Origin: an uncultured Lachnospiraceae bacterium
GTDB taxonomy: Bacteria; Bacillota; Clostridia; Lachnospirales; Lachnospiraceae
Reading direction: 5' to 3'
DNA length: 22,936 nt
Assembly: GCA_947175845.1 (NCBI GenBank)
Contig: CAMWOK010000009.1
Span: forward strand, 1-22,936
Shown here one piece after another: positions 1 to 7,293 of the stretch. Each line of letters starts with the position of its first letter. Positions within the stretch are counted from its first letter, which is position 1. The position numbers and the translations under genes were made by a program. Below the pieces are notes generated by a model. The model worked only from the letters and a program-made list of their open reading frames with translations. It made no database searches and had not been told where the DNA came from.

Positions 1-67
1 CCTTTTTCCAGAAAATCTTTTTTATTTTCCCCTTGACATTTCACCAAATTGCTTATTTATCCATCAT

Positions 68-119
68 AGCCTCTCAAAGCCCCGCCAAAAAGCAGGCACA
101 AGGAAACCTGCGAGAGGCT
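68..119. repeat. Stem-loop, AGCCTCTC / GAGAGGCT with an inner GCAGG / CCTGC stem
   Basis: AGCCTCTC at 68-75 pairs perfectly with GAGAGGCT at 112-119. Inside it GCAGG (92-96) pairs with CCTGC (107-111), and the two stems are directly stacked on the right side, with a 16-base bulge on the left. No T-run follows on either strand, so a simple intrinsic terminator is not supported. It could be the 3' end of a transcript from beyond the left edge or a structured repeat. Confidence 0.45.
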
Positions 120-216
120 GCTTTTGCACGATTGCCATAAAGTTGTTCAACGCGAGCCTGACACAAGAAAACCAAACAACCCCTGCATGTCAATCCAACT
201 GTCATCCCGCCGTTGT

Positions 217-228
217 GTGCACGTGCAC
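217..228. promoter_or_regulatory. Probable LacI-family operator, distal copy
   Basis: GTGCACGTGCAC is a perfect 12-base palindrome with a central CpG, the usual symmetry of LacI-family operators. It shares GTGCACGTGCA with the site at 614-624, about 397 bases away. The two sites lie upstream of a LacI-type gene, so autoregulation by looping or control of a gene off the left edge is plausible. No protein-DNA data are available, so the assignment is inference. Confidence 0.45.
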
Positions 229-573
229 GCTCAGCCGGATAACTTCATAATAGTTTGTATCCCCTCAAAAATCAAGTGGAACTTTCGCATTATTCTATTT
301 TCGTCAAAATTCATAAAAAAGACTATGCAATATGTGTAAAATATCTGGTGTTCCTCACGCCCCCCTGCCTGCTGTGTCCCTGCAGAATGAAGCCCGGGAA
401 TGGAGCCAAAAGATGTCCTGCACACATCACGAAAGCAAAAAGTTCTGGTTCGCGCACATCTGATTTTGGCACACTTTTATGCATAGAAAGCGTAAACAGC
501 AACAATTTTGCACGCAAATGATAAAGGACACCCATTTAATGCATGATTTTTGCTGCCTGTGCGGATGTCTGGA

Positions 574-600
574 CCGTAACAGTTCAGCCAGGCTGCACTG
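574..600 (+). repeat. Partial copy of the CCGTAACAGTTCAGCC repeat
   Basis: CCGTAACAGTTCAGCC at 574-589 matches 16342-16357 (CCGTAACAGATCAGCC) at 15 of 16 bases. It also resembles the reverse complement of 16466-16487, including the following CCAGG and GCACTGC words. Only one end of the element is recognisable here, so it may be a decayed or half copy of the structured element found upstream of the flippase gene. Confidence 0.45.
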
Positions 601-613
601 CTACGCGTTTAAC

Positions 614-624
614 GTGCACGTGCA
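614..624. promoter_or_regulatory. Probable LacI-family operator, promoter-proximal copy
   Basis: GTGCACGTGCA contains the perfect palindrome TGCACGTGCA (615-624) with a central CpG. It lies 9 bases upstream of the -35 hexamer of the regulator promoter, a position suited to autoregulation. It repeats the core of the site at 217-228. Confidence 0.5.
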
Positions 625-633
625 ACATTCCGC

Positions 634-662
634 TTGCATTTTCAATATATTGACGATATACT
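634..662 (+). promoter_or_regulatory. Sigma-70-type promoter for the LacI-type regulator
   Basis: TTGCAT (634-639) and TATACT (657-662) are separated by exactly 17 bases and lie about 100 bases upstream of the start codon at 760. Both hexamers are close to consensus. Confidence 0.55.
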
Positions 663-759
663 ATAGGAAATGACAAACGCGTCTGTCTACTATGGGCCGA
701 TAATAAATCGGAACTGCAAAACCGCAGAATATAAACAAGCGTTCTGGAGGGTTTAATCT

Positions 760-1779
760 ATGGCAACCATAAAAGAAATCGCTGCACTTGCCGGCGTTTC
801 CCGTGGAACCGTTGACCGGGTGCTCAACAACCGGGGTTCTGTCAACGCGGCCACCGCCGGAAAAATCAGGGAAATCGCAAAAGCGCTCGACTACAAACCA
901 AACAAGGCTGGGCTGGCGCTCGCCGCCCAGAAAAAGAAAGTGAAGCTTGGCGTGATTCTCTTTTCCACCGACAACCCTTTTTTCGCGGATGTGCTAAAGG
1001 GCGTCAACGAAAAGGCCGGCGACTTGGCTGGCTATAACTGCAGCGTCCTTGTAAAGCAGATACCTATCAATGTCGACGCACAGCTGCACGCAATTGATGA
1101 GCTGATCCGCGACGAAGTGAACGGCATTGCACTTGCACCGCAGAACGACGACCGCATCCGTGTCCGCATCAATCAGCTTTATGAGCAGGGAATCCCCGTT
1201 GTGACTCTCAATACAGACATTGCGAATTCCATGCGCATTGCCTACGTTGGAAGCAACTACGCCACAAGCGGCCGGACTGCCGCAGGTCTGCTGCGCCTGA
1301 TGACGCACGATACGGTCCGGATAGGAATCATCACTGGTTCCTCGGACATTCTATGCCACACAGAGCGCATTGCCGGATTCACCGCTGCGCTGAATCCATA
1401 TAAAAGCCGTATGCACATTGTGTCTGTCGCAGAGACACATGACGATGAAATTGAGAGCTACGAACAGACCTGCCGCCTTTTTCGGGAGCACCCTGAAATC
1501 AATGCACTCTTTTTTGCTGCCGGCGGCGTATACGGCGGCTGCCGCGCAATCTCGTCTCTGGGTCTCGCCGGGCAGCTGTGCGCGATTGCCTACGACAAGG
1601 CGGACACGACACAGCGCTTTCTGCAGGAGGGCATCCTGTCTGCAGTAATCTGCCAGCAGCCGCACATCCAGGGAAAAAAGCCGCTCGATTTGCTGTTTAA
1701 CTACCTTACTTCCGGTGAGCTTCCCGACAGAGAGCACTACTATACCGCTGTTGACATCCGCATATTTGAGAATATCTGA
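760..1779 (+). CDS. LacI-family transcriptional regulator with a sugar-binding-type effector domain
   Basis: A 339-residue DNA-binding regulator, the usual LacI-family length. Residues 3-23 form the LacI helix-turn-helix, reading TIKEIAALAGVSRGTVDRVL, followed by the hinge helix near residues 45-60 (YKPNKAGLALA). From about residue 62 (VKLGVILFSTDNPFF) to the end the protein resembles periplasmic sugar-binding proteins of the ribose type, so the effector is probably a sugar or sugar derivative that I cannot name. GGAGG at 746-750 sits 9 bases before the ATG and fixes the start. It is the only plus-strand gene here and converges with the minus-strand genes on its right. Two GTGCACGTGCA palindromes upstream, one next to the promoter, suggest autoregulation. 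The regulated pathway probably lies off the left edge. Confidence 0.9.
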   Translation: MATIKEIAALAGVSRGTVDRVLNNRGSVNAATAGKIREIAKALDYKPNKAGLALAAQKKKVKLGVILFSTDNPFFADVLKGVNEKAGDLAGYNCSVLVKQIPINVDAQLHAIDELIRDEVNGIALAPQNDDRIRVRINQLYEQGIPVVTLNTDIANSMRIAYVGSNYATSGRTAAGLLRLMTHDTVRIGIITGSSDILCHTERIAGFTAALNPYKSRMHIVSVAETHDDEIESYEQTCRLFREHPEINALFFAAGGVYGGCRAISSLGLAGQLCAIAYDKADTTQRFLQEGILSAVICQQPHIQGKKPLDLLFNYLTSGELPDREHYYTAVDIRIFENI

Positions 1780-1794
1780 TACGCCGTTGCGTAT

Positions 1795-1830
1795 ATAACG
1801 ATGAAGACCAGTGCCTGATATTTGTGTCAG
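1795..1830 (+). repeat. REP-like palindromic repeat, copy A (partial)
   Basis: The first 24 bases (1795-1818) match 20949-20972 at 21 positions, ending in CAGTGCCTGA. In this copy the next 8 bases are TATTTGTG followed by TCAG, whereas copy B has CACAAATA, the exact reverse complement. The right arm is not clearly kept here. It sits between the convergent ends of the LacI-type gene and the 790-residue gene, a usual place for REP elements. Confidence 0.55.
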
Positions 1831-1942
1831 AGAAACGGCAATGCATTGACATTGTTGACCGGCCACACCATAAGGACTGTATCCGTTCTTTGTACCAGCG
1901 CAAATAGCAGGTGCTGCCCTGCGCATCCCCCTTTCCTTTCTC

Positions 1943-4315
1943 CTACATTTCCTGAAAAAGCTCCTTATATATCTCAGAGGGATAATTGCACTCATGTTCC
2001 TTTGTCTCATGGTCATACCTGTGCATATACCAGTTTTCCAGCTTTCGCGTAAACAAATCTACTGTGCGCAGCCCGTCATATATTTCAATCTTATCCAGCG
2101 TTTCCAGGTTCACACACTGCTGAATCAGTTGCGGATAACTCTGCGCCGCAACCAAATGATGATCAAAATAGGTGTAAAAGGTTCCGCTCTTTGCCACCCC
2201 GACCGGAAATGGCAGCATACCCTCTATGCGAAAGTAGCCCACCACACGCGCCTGCTCACCAATAACGCGCTTCATCCGCCCCTCACGGTTCAGGTATGCG
2301 TGCTTTTGTTCTCCTGTAATCTCAAGCTGCAGACTGTCCGGAGTCCAACTGTCCTCCCAGAACAGATAACACAGGCGCGGTGTGCAGACGTCGTTCTCCC
2401 GGAACCATAATGTCAATGTAAAGTTGATCCCCAGCCAGTCCCTGGCTTCGAACATTCCATCCACAACATCCCGCGCTTTCATCCACAACTCTTCCTCACT
2501 GACAGAACGCACTCCCAGAAACTTTGGCTCGGGCGGCAAAAATCCATCTACAACTGCATGCATCCCCTGCATCCGCTCGGTTTTATCCACAATTGCACGT
2601 ATGTTTTTGGACTCGCCGTGCAGCAGGCTCATAGGATGCCAGCCCCTTGGTGTCTTGTACTCCACAGTGAACTTGCGCCCTGTCAGCCTCCCCCGGAAAC
2701 AATGCCATGCATCCTCGCTGTAATACACCTCCTCGAGCTGTTTCTGCGGGTGATCCGGCACGGTTTCCCAGTCCGTGTTCCGCACCATGCAGTCTGCGAG
2801 ATATTCCCATGAAGGCGCATAAAACGGAAGCGCCTGCAGCCGCCGCATCACCTCAGACCTGCACTCCCCATCCGCTGATACCTTTGTGATCGGCAGGAGC
2901 AGAAAAAATGTCAGGTTCCCCTCAGCGGAATCCGGCAGCGCCGACAATTCCGCAAAGGATAAGATTTGGTAATAAACAGACTCCTCCTGTATGTAATATT
3001 CCACATGGTGCGGCGTGAAAACCATCCGAACTTGTTTCTCAAGCGCCTCTCCCCCAAAAGATATCGTACACTCCTGTTTTCCGGCTTGCAGGACATAGTG
3101 CATACTGTCCCTGGGCGCACGCGTCTCCTTGCGGAAAAACTGCCTGACAAAATGCGCGGATACAGGATACACCTGCTTCATGTACAGTGACAGCGCAAAG
3201 TGATAATCCGATTCCTTCCGTCTGCGGCCGTCATTTGTGTACGGGTATGCAGCCCCCATAAAATAACTCCAGAAACAGGGGTTTTGCAGCGATACCTGCC
3301 AGGAATCTCCCCCGACGCAGTCAATGGACTGATTCCTGCATACAGTCAGGCACCGTATGAGCGTCTCCTGCAGCAAACGCGCATTGCCTCCCTCATCCTT
3401 GTATGCGTCATAGACCTCCTTCGTCAATTCCTCAGAGCACTCCCGAACTTTCCAGACCAGCCTCAGCCACTCTTGTGTCTCCGCGTCCAGACCCCTCTTT
3501 GTGAACACGGGCCGGTCCGACAACAGCGCAAGCTTCCATTCTGTGAAGCGCGCCTCCTCCGACTGCCTCATGTCCGGATAGCTCTGGCACATTGCATCAT
3601 ACGCTTCCTGGTAGGAACAGAGCTCATATTTACCCAGCCTGCCATCGATTTCAAAATTACTCCGCATCCTGTGACAGACTTGTTCTGGTATCGCATAGTG
3701 CCTGACCAGAAATCGATGCATTGCCACGCACGCGGGCGCATAGGGCTCTGTCACATACTCCATACGCAGCTGCCATGCGGATCCCTCCTCCACGCCGGCC
3801 TCCGGCGTATAATTGTCCTCCGCATAGAATGACAGACTGCCCCAGTCTTCCTGCTGATAGTCCCTGATCGCACCTCTCTTTGCCATCTGACACAACCTGT
3901 GAAACGAATAAAATGAATACCGCAGGCTGACCCTCTGTGCGTACGGCCTGACATCCAGCCACTCCATGTGCTCCTGCTCCAGCAAAAGATTGCCCACCGC
4001 AGCCTTGTTTCCCCTGTCATAATTTCCAATGTCGTCAAAGCTCACGATACCGTACACCAGTGTCAGCTCACTCAGAAAAGCGGGTTCCAGCCGGGTCATA
4101 CCTATCTCTTTGCAGGCGGAAAGCTCCCGCAGCAGTTCCCCGACAAACCCTTCCCTTTCATACACTGCAAGAAATGCATCTGACAGGATAAAGTCCTGCC
4201 ACTCCTGCACTTTGCTGCACCTTACGGTCAAAAGTTCCTTGGCCTTTGCAGTCACATCCTCATTCCGATAAGCTATCGCCTGCCATTCCGGGCAAGACTG
4301 GTTCATCGCTTCCAT
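1943..4315 (-). CDS. Large uncharacterised protein, 790 residues
   Basis: I do not recognise this family. The start is set by GGAGG followed by TAATT and ATG (codon at 4313-4315). An in-frame ATG at 4355-4357 has no proper ribosome site spacing. There is no signal peptide or obvious transmembrane segment, so it is probably cytoplasmic. The first ~100 residues look helical and charged (EWQDFILSDAFLAVYEREGF). The rest is rich in Trp, Tyr and Phe, with stretches such as FWSYFMGAAYPYTNDGR and WLGINFTLTLWFRENDVC suggesting folded beta-rich domains. No catalytic motif is evident. It lies 127 bases downstream of the DUF4130 gene and is the last minus-strand gene in this row. No clear terminator follows it. 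Confidence 0.75.
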   Translation of the reverse strand: MEAMNQSCPEWQAIAYRNEDVTAKAKELLTVRCSKVQEWQDFILSDAFLAVYEREGFVGELLRELSACKEIGMTRLEPAFLSELTLVYGIVSFDDIGNYDRGNKAAVGNLLLEQEHMEWLDVRPYAQRVSLRYSFYSFHRLCQMAKRGAIRDYQQEDWGSLSFYAEDNYTPEAGVEEGSAWQLRMEYVTEPYAPACVAMHRFLVRHYAIPEQVCHRMRSNFEIDGRLGKYELCSYQEAYDAMCQSYPDMRQSEEARFTEWKLALLSDRPVFTKRGLDAETQEWLRLVWKVRECSEELTKEVYDAYKDEGGNARLLQETLIRCLTVCRNQSIDCVGGDSWQVSLQNPCFWSYFMGAAYPYTNDGRRRKESDYHFALSLYMKQVYPVSAHFVRQFFRKETRAPRDSMHYVLQAGKQECTISFGGEALEKQVRMVFTPHHVEYYIQEESVYYQILSFAELSALPDSAEGNLTFFLLLPITKVSADGECRSEVMRRLQALPFYAPSWEYLADCMVRNTDWETVPDHPQKQLEEVYYSEDAWHCFRGRLTGRKFTVEYKTPRGWHPMSLLHGESKNIRAIVDKTERMQGMHAVVDGFLPPEPKFLGVRSVSEEELWMKARDVVDGMFEARDWLGINFTLTLWFRENDVCTPRLCYLFWEDSWTPDSLQLEITGEQKHAYLNREGRMKRVIGEQARVVGYFRIEGMLPFPVGVAKSGTFYTYFDHHLVAAQSYPQLIQQCVNLETLDKIEIYDGLRTVDLFTRKLENWYMHRYDHETKEHECNYPSEIYKELFQEM

Positions 4316-4442
4316 AATTACCTCCATACACCGTTGCGCTTCCGCATGAGCGGACATCCTTTATGATACTTTACAGTTTCCACACACAATCCGGCACTGA
4401 TACGCCCCCTGCAGCTCACAACTGAAATTACTGTGGGGATAG

Positions 4443-5219
4443 CTAGCGAAACTCCACCATATTCGGCCGGAACCGCAGCGGCAGCATATTCATCTGAAGC
4501 TTCGGATTGATGCGCGCCTCTATTGCAATGCTGTCGCAAAAACGCTTAAACAGCTCCTGGTACTCCGCCTCCACATCAGAGTATACCAGTCTGTCCTCAT
4601 CAAAGTCCGCTCCCCGCATCAGATACCATTTCTTATAGCGCGCATGCAGGCCAAATGTCTGTGTGCTCTCATCATAGATCACAAAATTGTCCGCCGGCAG
4701 CCTGTCTGCAAAGTGCGGCATCAGAAACGGCAGAATGTGATGCTTCGTGTCAATCTTCGCGTACAGCATACCACTGCGCAGCTCCGCAAAGCGCAGAAAC
4801 TGTTTCATGTGGCACAGTTCGTTGTCGGAAGCCCGCGCACACCGGAAAGTGCGCTGCACACAGTCCTCCTGCAGGCGGTCCGTGATGTTCCGGTCGTGCT
4901 GTCCCAGTCCCAGAACTATTGTGTGGTACACAGCGTCCGCCTTGTCCTCAAAACAGCTCACCAGCGCCATGCTGATTCTATACCACGCCTCGCTCCCCAG
5001 CTGCCTTGCCAGTGTGTTCGTCACCTTCTCCGCCTTCGCATAATCGGTCTGCACCTGCTCATACTGTGTACAAAGCCGCTGTGTTTCCGGCTCCCGCACC
5101 GCCAGGTGAATCACATCATGACTCGCTATGCCCATCCGCTTCTTGAACTGGTACGCCTCATAAACCCCGGTCAAAATCCCTTCCGTACTGTCCTCACATA
5201 TCAAAACATACTCTTCCAT
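4443..5219 (-). CDS. DUF4130-type probable DNA metabolism protein (TIGR03915 family)
   Basis: A 258-residue protein of the family that is nearly always paired with the radical SAM protein encoded just upstream. The family N-terminus is seen in LICEDSTEGILTGVYEAYQF. The C-terminal DUF4130 signature is seen in the run from about residue 215 onward: a tyrosine-rich ELFKRFCDSIAIEAR followed by NPKLQMNMLPLRFRPNMVEF, matching the usual SI-x-ER-x-NPKLQ-x-x-xxPxRF pattern. The ATG at 5217-5219 is preceded by GGGGGA. A longer frame from a GTG at 5312 exists but has an atypical N-terminus. Related domains occur fused to uracil-DNA-glycosylase-like proteins, so a role in DNA repair is the family expectation; no reaction is established. 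Confidence 0.85.
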   Translation of the reverse strand: MEEYVLICEDSTEGILTGVYEAYQFKKRMGIASHDVIHLAVREPETQRLCTQYEQVQTDYAKAEKVTNTLARQLGSEAWYRISMALVSCFEDKADAVYHTIVLGLGQHDRNITDRLQEDCVQRTFRCARASDNELCHMKQFLRFAELRSGMLYAKIDTKHHILPFLMPHFADRLPADNFVIYDESTQTFGLHARYKKWYLMRGADFDEDRLVYSDVEAEYQELFKRFCDSIAIEARINPKLQMNMLPLRFRPNMVEFR

Positions 5220-5311
5220 AGAATCCCCCGTCTCACAACACCTGCGCCGCAGCCCACATAAGTCCTCATGGCGAAAGTATCTGCCCCGCCCCGTGCACTG
5301 CGCCCCCGACA

Positions 5312-6820
5312 CTATCCGGACCGAATCAACTGATTTTGTCCGAACAGCCCGGCATTCTCCTGTCCATCATCAAACAGCGACAGCTGTCTGTATGTCATTG
5401 CGTCCCTGTCAAACGGCAGTTTCTCGTGTTCCGCCAGCAGATTCCGCGTGATGTAGTCCTCCTCAAGCTTCGTGCGGTACATCATTTTGCCATTGCAGGT
5501 TATAAAATACAGCGCGCGCTTTAGCACCACCCCAATTTTCCTGAGGCTGTCAAAATTCAGCGCCCCGCTCCTGCGCGCCTTGCAGATGCGCTGCGCACTC
5601 TTCACTCCGATCCCCGGCACACGCAGAAGCATCTGGTAATCCGCCCTGTTGATCTCCACCGGGAACTGCTCGAGATGCTGCAGCGCCCAATCGCACTTTG
5701 GATCCAGCAGCACATTGAAATTCTGATGCTTCTCGCTCAGCAGCTCGTCCACGCGGAACTGATAGAACCGCAGCAGCCAGTCCGCCTGATACAGCCTGTG
5801 CTCCCGCAGAAGCGGGGACGCTGTCTGTACAGACGGCAGCGCCTTATCCTCATTGACACCCACGTAGGCAGAATAAAAGACCCGCTTCATGCCAAACTTG
5901 TCGTACAACCCCTCCGCGACTGACATAATCTGATAGTCGCTCTCCGGCGTCGCCCCGATAATCATCTGTGTGGACTGTCCTGCAGGCACAAACAACGGCG
6001 CGCTGCGGTACAGCGCAAGCTCCTGCTTTCCCTGTGCGATGCCGTTTTGTATCTGCCGCATAGGTGTGAGAATCGTCTTCCTGTGCTTGTTCGGCGCAAG
6101 CTTCTCAAGTCCCTCCGCCGTGGGAAGCTCCAGGTTGACGCTCATCCTGTCCGTCAGAAATCCAATCTGCTGTATCAGCCTGGGATCTGTGCCCGGGATT
6201 CCCTTGACATGCACATAACCGCGGAAGCGATATACATTTCTGAGCTTATAGAGTGTCTGATAGATCAGCTCCATTGTGTAGCTCGGATTGTTGACAACTC
6301 CCGAGCTTAAAAACAGACCTTCGATATAATTTCTGCGGTAAAAATTCATGGTCAGTTCGCAGATTTCATCGGGGGTAAATGTCGCCCGCGGCACGTCATT
6401 GCTCCTGCGGTTGACACAGTATTTGCAATCGTAGACACACTCGTTCGACATCAGTATTTTCAGGAGTGAGATACATCTGCCGTCCGCCGAAAAGCTGTGG
6501 CAGATTCCCGCCGCCGCACAATTTCCCATATCGCGCCCGTTTCCCCTGCGATCGATGCCGGAACTGGTACACGCCACATCGTATTTGGCCGCGTCCGTCA
6601 GAATCGCAAGCTTCTCCATAATCGTCTGTGTCGATGTAGTGCGCAGCGCAATCTCTTTGCCGGACTGTTCAGCGTCCGACTGTGCAGGCGCTCCATGCGG
6701 TCTGTTCCCCTTGCAGGTCTGTGCAGGCGGCTTATGCTGCGCATCCACTATGCTCTGTTGTTCCGATACCGCGCGCGGCCTCACGCCGGACAGTTTACCG
6801 CTCTGAATGATATCCCCCAT
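5312..6820 (-). CDS. Putative DNA modification/repair radical SAM protein (TIGR03916 family)
   Basis: 502 residues. The radical SAM iron-sulfur motif CVYDCKYC is at residues 128-135, with NRRSND after it as is usual for this family. A helix-hairpin-helix (LLRVPGIGVKSAQRICKAR) near residues 398-417 indicates non-specific DNA binding. Near the C-terminus QLSLF (479-483) matches the canonical sliding-clamp-binding pentapeptide. The core family sequence begins near residue 68 (MEKLAILTDAAKYDV). The first 67 residues are polar, low-complexity-like and may be an added tail; however ATG 6818-6820 has a ribosome site (GGGGA) while Met68 has none. The gene is followed after a 92-base gap by its usual partner DUF4130. 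A promoter and a long inverted repeat lie directly upstream. Confidence 0.9.
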   Translation of the reverse strand: MGDIIQSGKLSGVRPRAVSEQQSIVDAQHKPPAQTCKGNRPHGAPAQSDAEQSGKEIALRTTSTQTIMEKLAILTDAAKYDVACTSSGIDRRGNGRDMGNCAAAGICHSFSADGRCISLLKILMSNECVYDCKYCVNRRSNDVPRATFTPDEICELTMNFYRRNYIEGLFLSSGVVNNPSYTMELIYQTLYKLRNVYRFRGYVHVKGIPGTDPRLIQQIGFLTDRMSVNLELPTAEGLEKLAPNKHRKTILTPMRQIQNGIAQGKQELALYRSAPLFVPAGQSTQMIIGATPESDYQIMSVAEGLYDKFGMKRVFYSAYVGVNEDKALPSVQTASPLLREHRLYQADWLLRFYQFRVDELLSEKHQNFNVLLDPKCDWALQHLEQFPVEINRADYQMLLRVPGIGVKSAQRICKARRSGALNFDSLRKIGVVLKRALYFITCNGKMMYRTKLEEDYITRNLLAEHEKLPFDRDAMTYRQLSLFDDGQENAGLFGQNQLIRSG

Positions 6821-6854
6821 ATTGCTTTCCCCAACTCCTGTTTCCCAATATAAA

Positions 6855-6922
6855 AAATGTGCAATAAGATAAATACAAACAAGTTTTCCAAATCTATGTT
6901 TGTTTTATCTTATCACACATTT
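6855..6922. promoter_or_regulatory. Long inverted repeat overlapping the radical SAM gene promoter
   Basis: The left arm carries AAATGTG, ATAAGATAA and CAAACA in order (6855-6881). The right arm carries TGTTTG, TTATCTTAT and CACATTT (6897-6922). The two 26-27-base arms are near-perfect complements around a 15-base AT-rich centre. The right arm covers the -10 hexamer of the minus-strand promoter at 6907-6935. It is very AT-rich with no following T-run, so an operator bound by a dimeric or tetrameric repressor fits better than a terminator. The repressor is unknown. Confidence 0.55.
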
Positions 6923-6935
6923 GTTCTAAATGCAA
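6907..6935 (-). promoter_or_regulatory. Promoter for the radical SAM / DUF4130 genes
   Basis: On the minus strand TTGCAT (6935-6930) and TAAGAT (6912-6907) are 17 bases apart, and the -10 is preceded by TGA, giving an extended -10. It points at the start codon at 6820, leaving a leader of about 80 bases. Confidence 0.5.
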
Positions 6936-6945
6936 TCCCTTTTTA

Positions 6946-7140
6946 TCAACTGCATTTTTCTTCCTGTTTCGCACTTTTGCGCTTCTGGCTTATCGCGCTG
7001 AAAATGCAGTAATATAACAGAAAGTTCATCGCCAGACTGGACAAAATCTCCGCGATCCGCCAGTTAAAAACCTTTGCCAAGATTATCTGTACCACGATGA
7101 TTCCTATGATTGCCGCCGTTGCCATAAACATTTTTTTCAT
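6946..7140 (-). CDS. Small two-helix membrane protein
   Basis: 64 residues, family not recognised. Two hydrophobic segments are visible, about residues 5-24 (FMATAAIIGIIVVQIILAKV) and 29-50, followed by a short basic and polar tail (SQKRKSAKQEEKCS). It is therefore probably an integral membrane protein with both ends on the same side. The ATG at 7138-7140 follows AAGGGGA at good spacing. An in-frame ATG at 7198-7200 would add 20 polar residues without a ribosome site. It sits alone between the SUKH gene and the radical SAM promoter, with paired CTTACAGTTT repeats upstream. Confidence 0.7.
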   Translation of the reverse strand: MKKMFMATAAIIGIIVVQIILAKVFNWRIAEILSSLAMNFLLYYCIFSAISQKRKSAKQEEKCS

Positions 7141-7228
7141 TCTGATATCCCCTTTTCTCTGTTTGATATTGTTTTTTCTTTGTTGTAATAAGAATATCAT
7201 AGGATGGCGGACCGCTCCATAGATTCAC

Positions 7229-7258
7229 CTTACAGTTTGGCGCCGTAACTTACAGTTT
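7229..7258. promoter_or_regulatory. Paired direct repeats CTTACAGTTT upstream of the small membrane protein gene
   Basis: CTTACAGTTT occurs at 7229-7238 and 7249-7258, exactly 20 bases apart, with similar flanks (TGG and TTG). Immediately downstream, reading on the minus strand, is a weak -35 (ATCTAT) and a good -10 (TATGAT, 7201-7196) at 17-base spacing, a layout typical of activator-dependent promoters. The ACAGTTTKG words recall LytTR-type sites, but the orientation and spacing are not standard. Confidence 0.3.
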
Positions 7259-7293
7259 TGTAAGATTCATGCCCTGTTTTGCATGCTTCACGC

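Larger units (their letters stand above)
1..759. other. Long non-coding leader upstream of the LacI-type regulator
   Basis: No convincing gene lies here: the open frames are under 90 codons, overlap each other on both strands and lack ribosome sites. The stretch does hold structure. There is a stem-loop at 68-119, two copies of a GTGCACGTGCA palindrome (217-228 and 614-624), a repeat end CCGTAACAGTTCAGCC at 574-589, and a good promoter at 634-662 for the downstream regulator. Its length and the number of TGCACG words suggest a control region shared with a gene beyond the left edge, which is inference. Confidence 0.6.

Noticed and set aside
33..38. TTGACA as a promoter near the left edge
   Set aside because: No acceptable -10 hexamer lies 16-18 bases downstream, and no gene follows for over 700 bases.
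1351..2016. A 221-codon minus-strand frame across the end of the LacI-type gene
   Set aside because: It is antisense to a clear gene and overlaps the end of the 790-residue gene; its composition shows no protein family.
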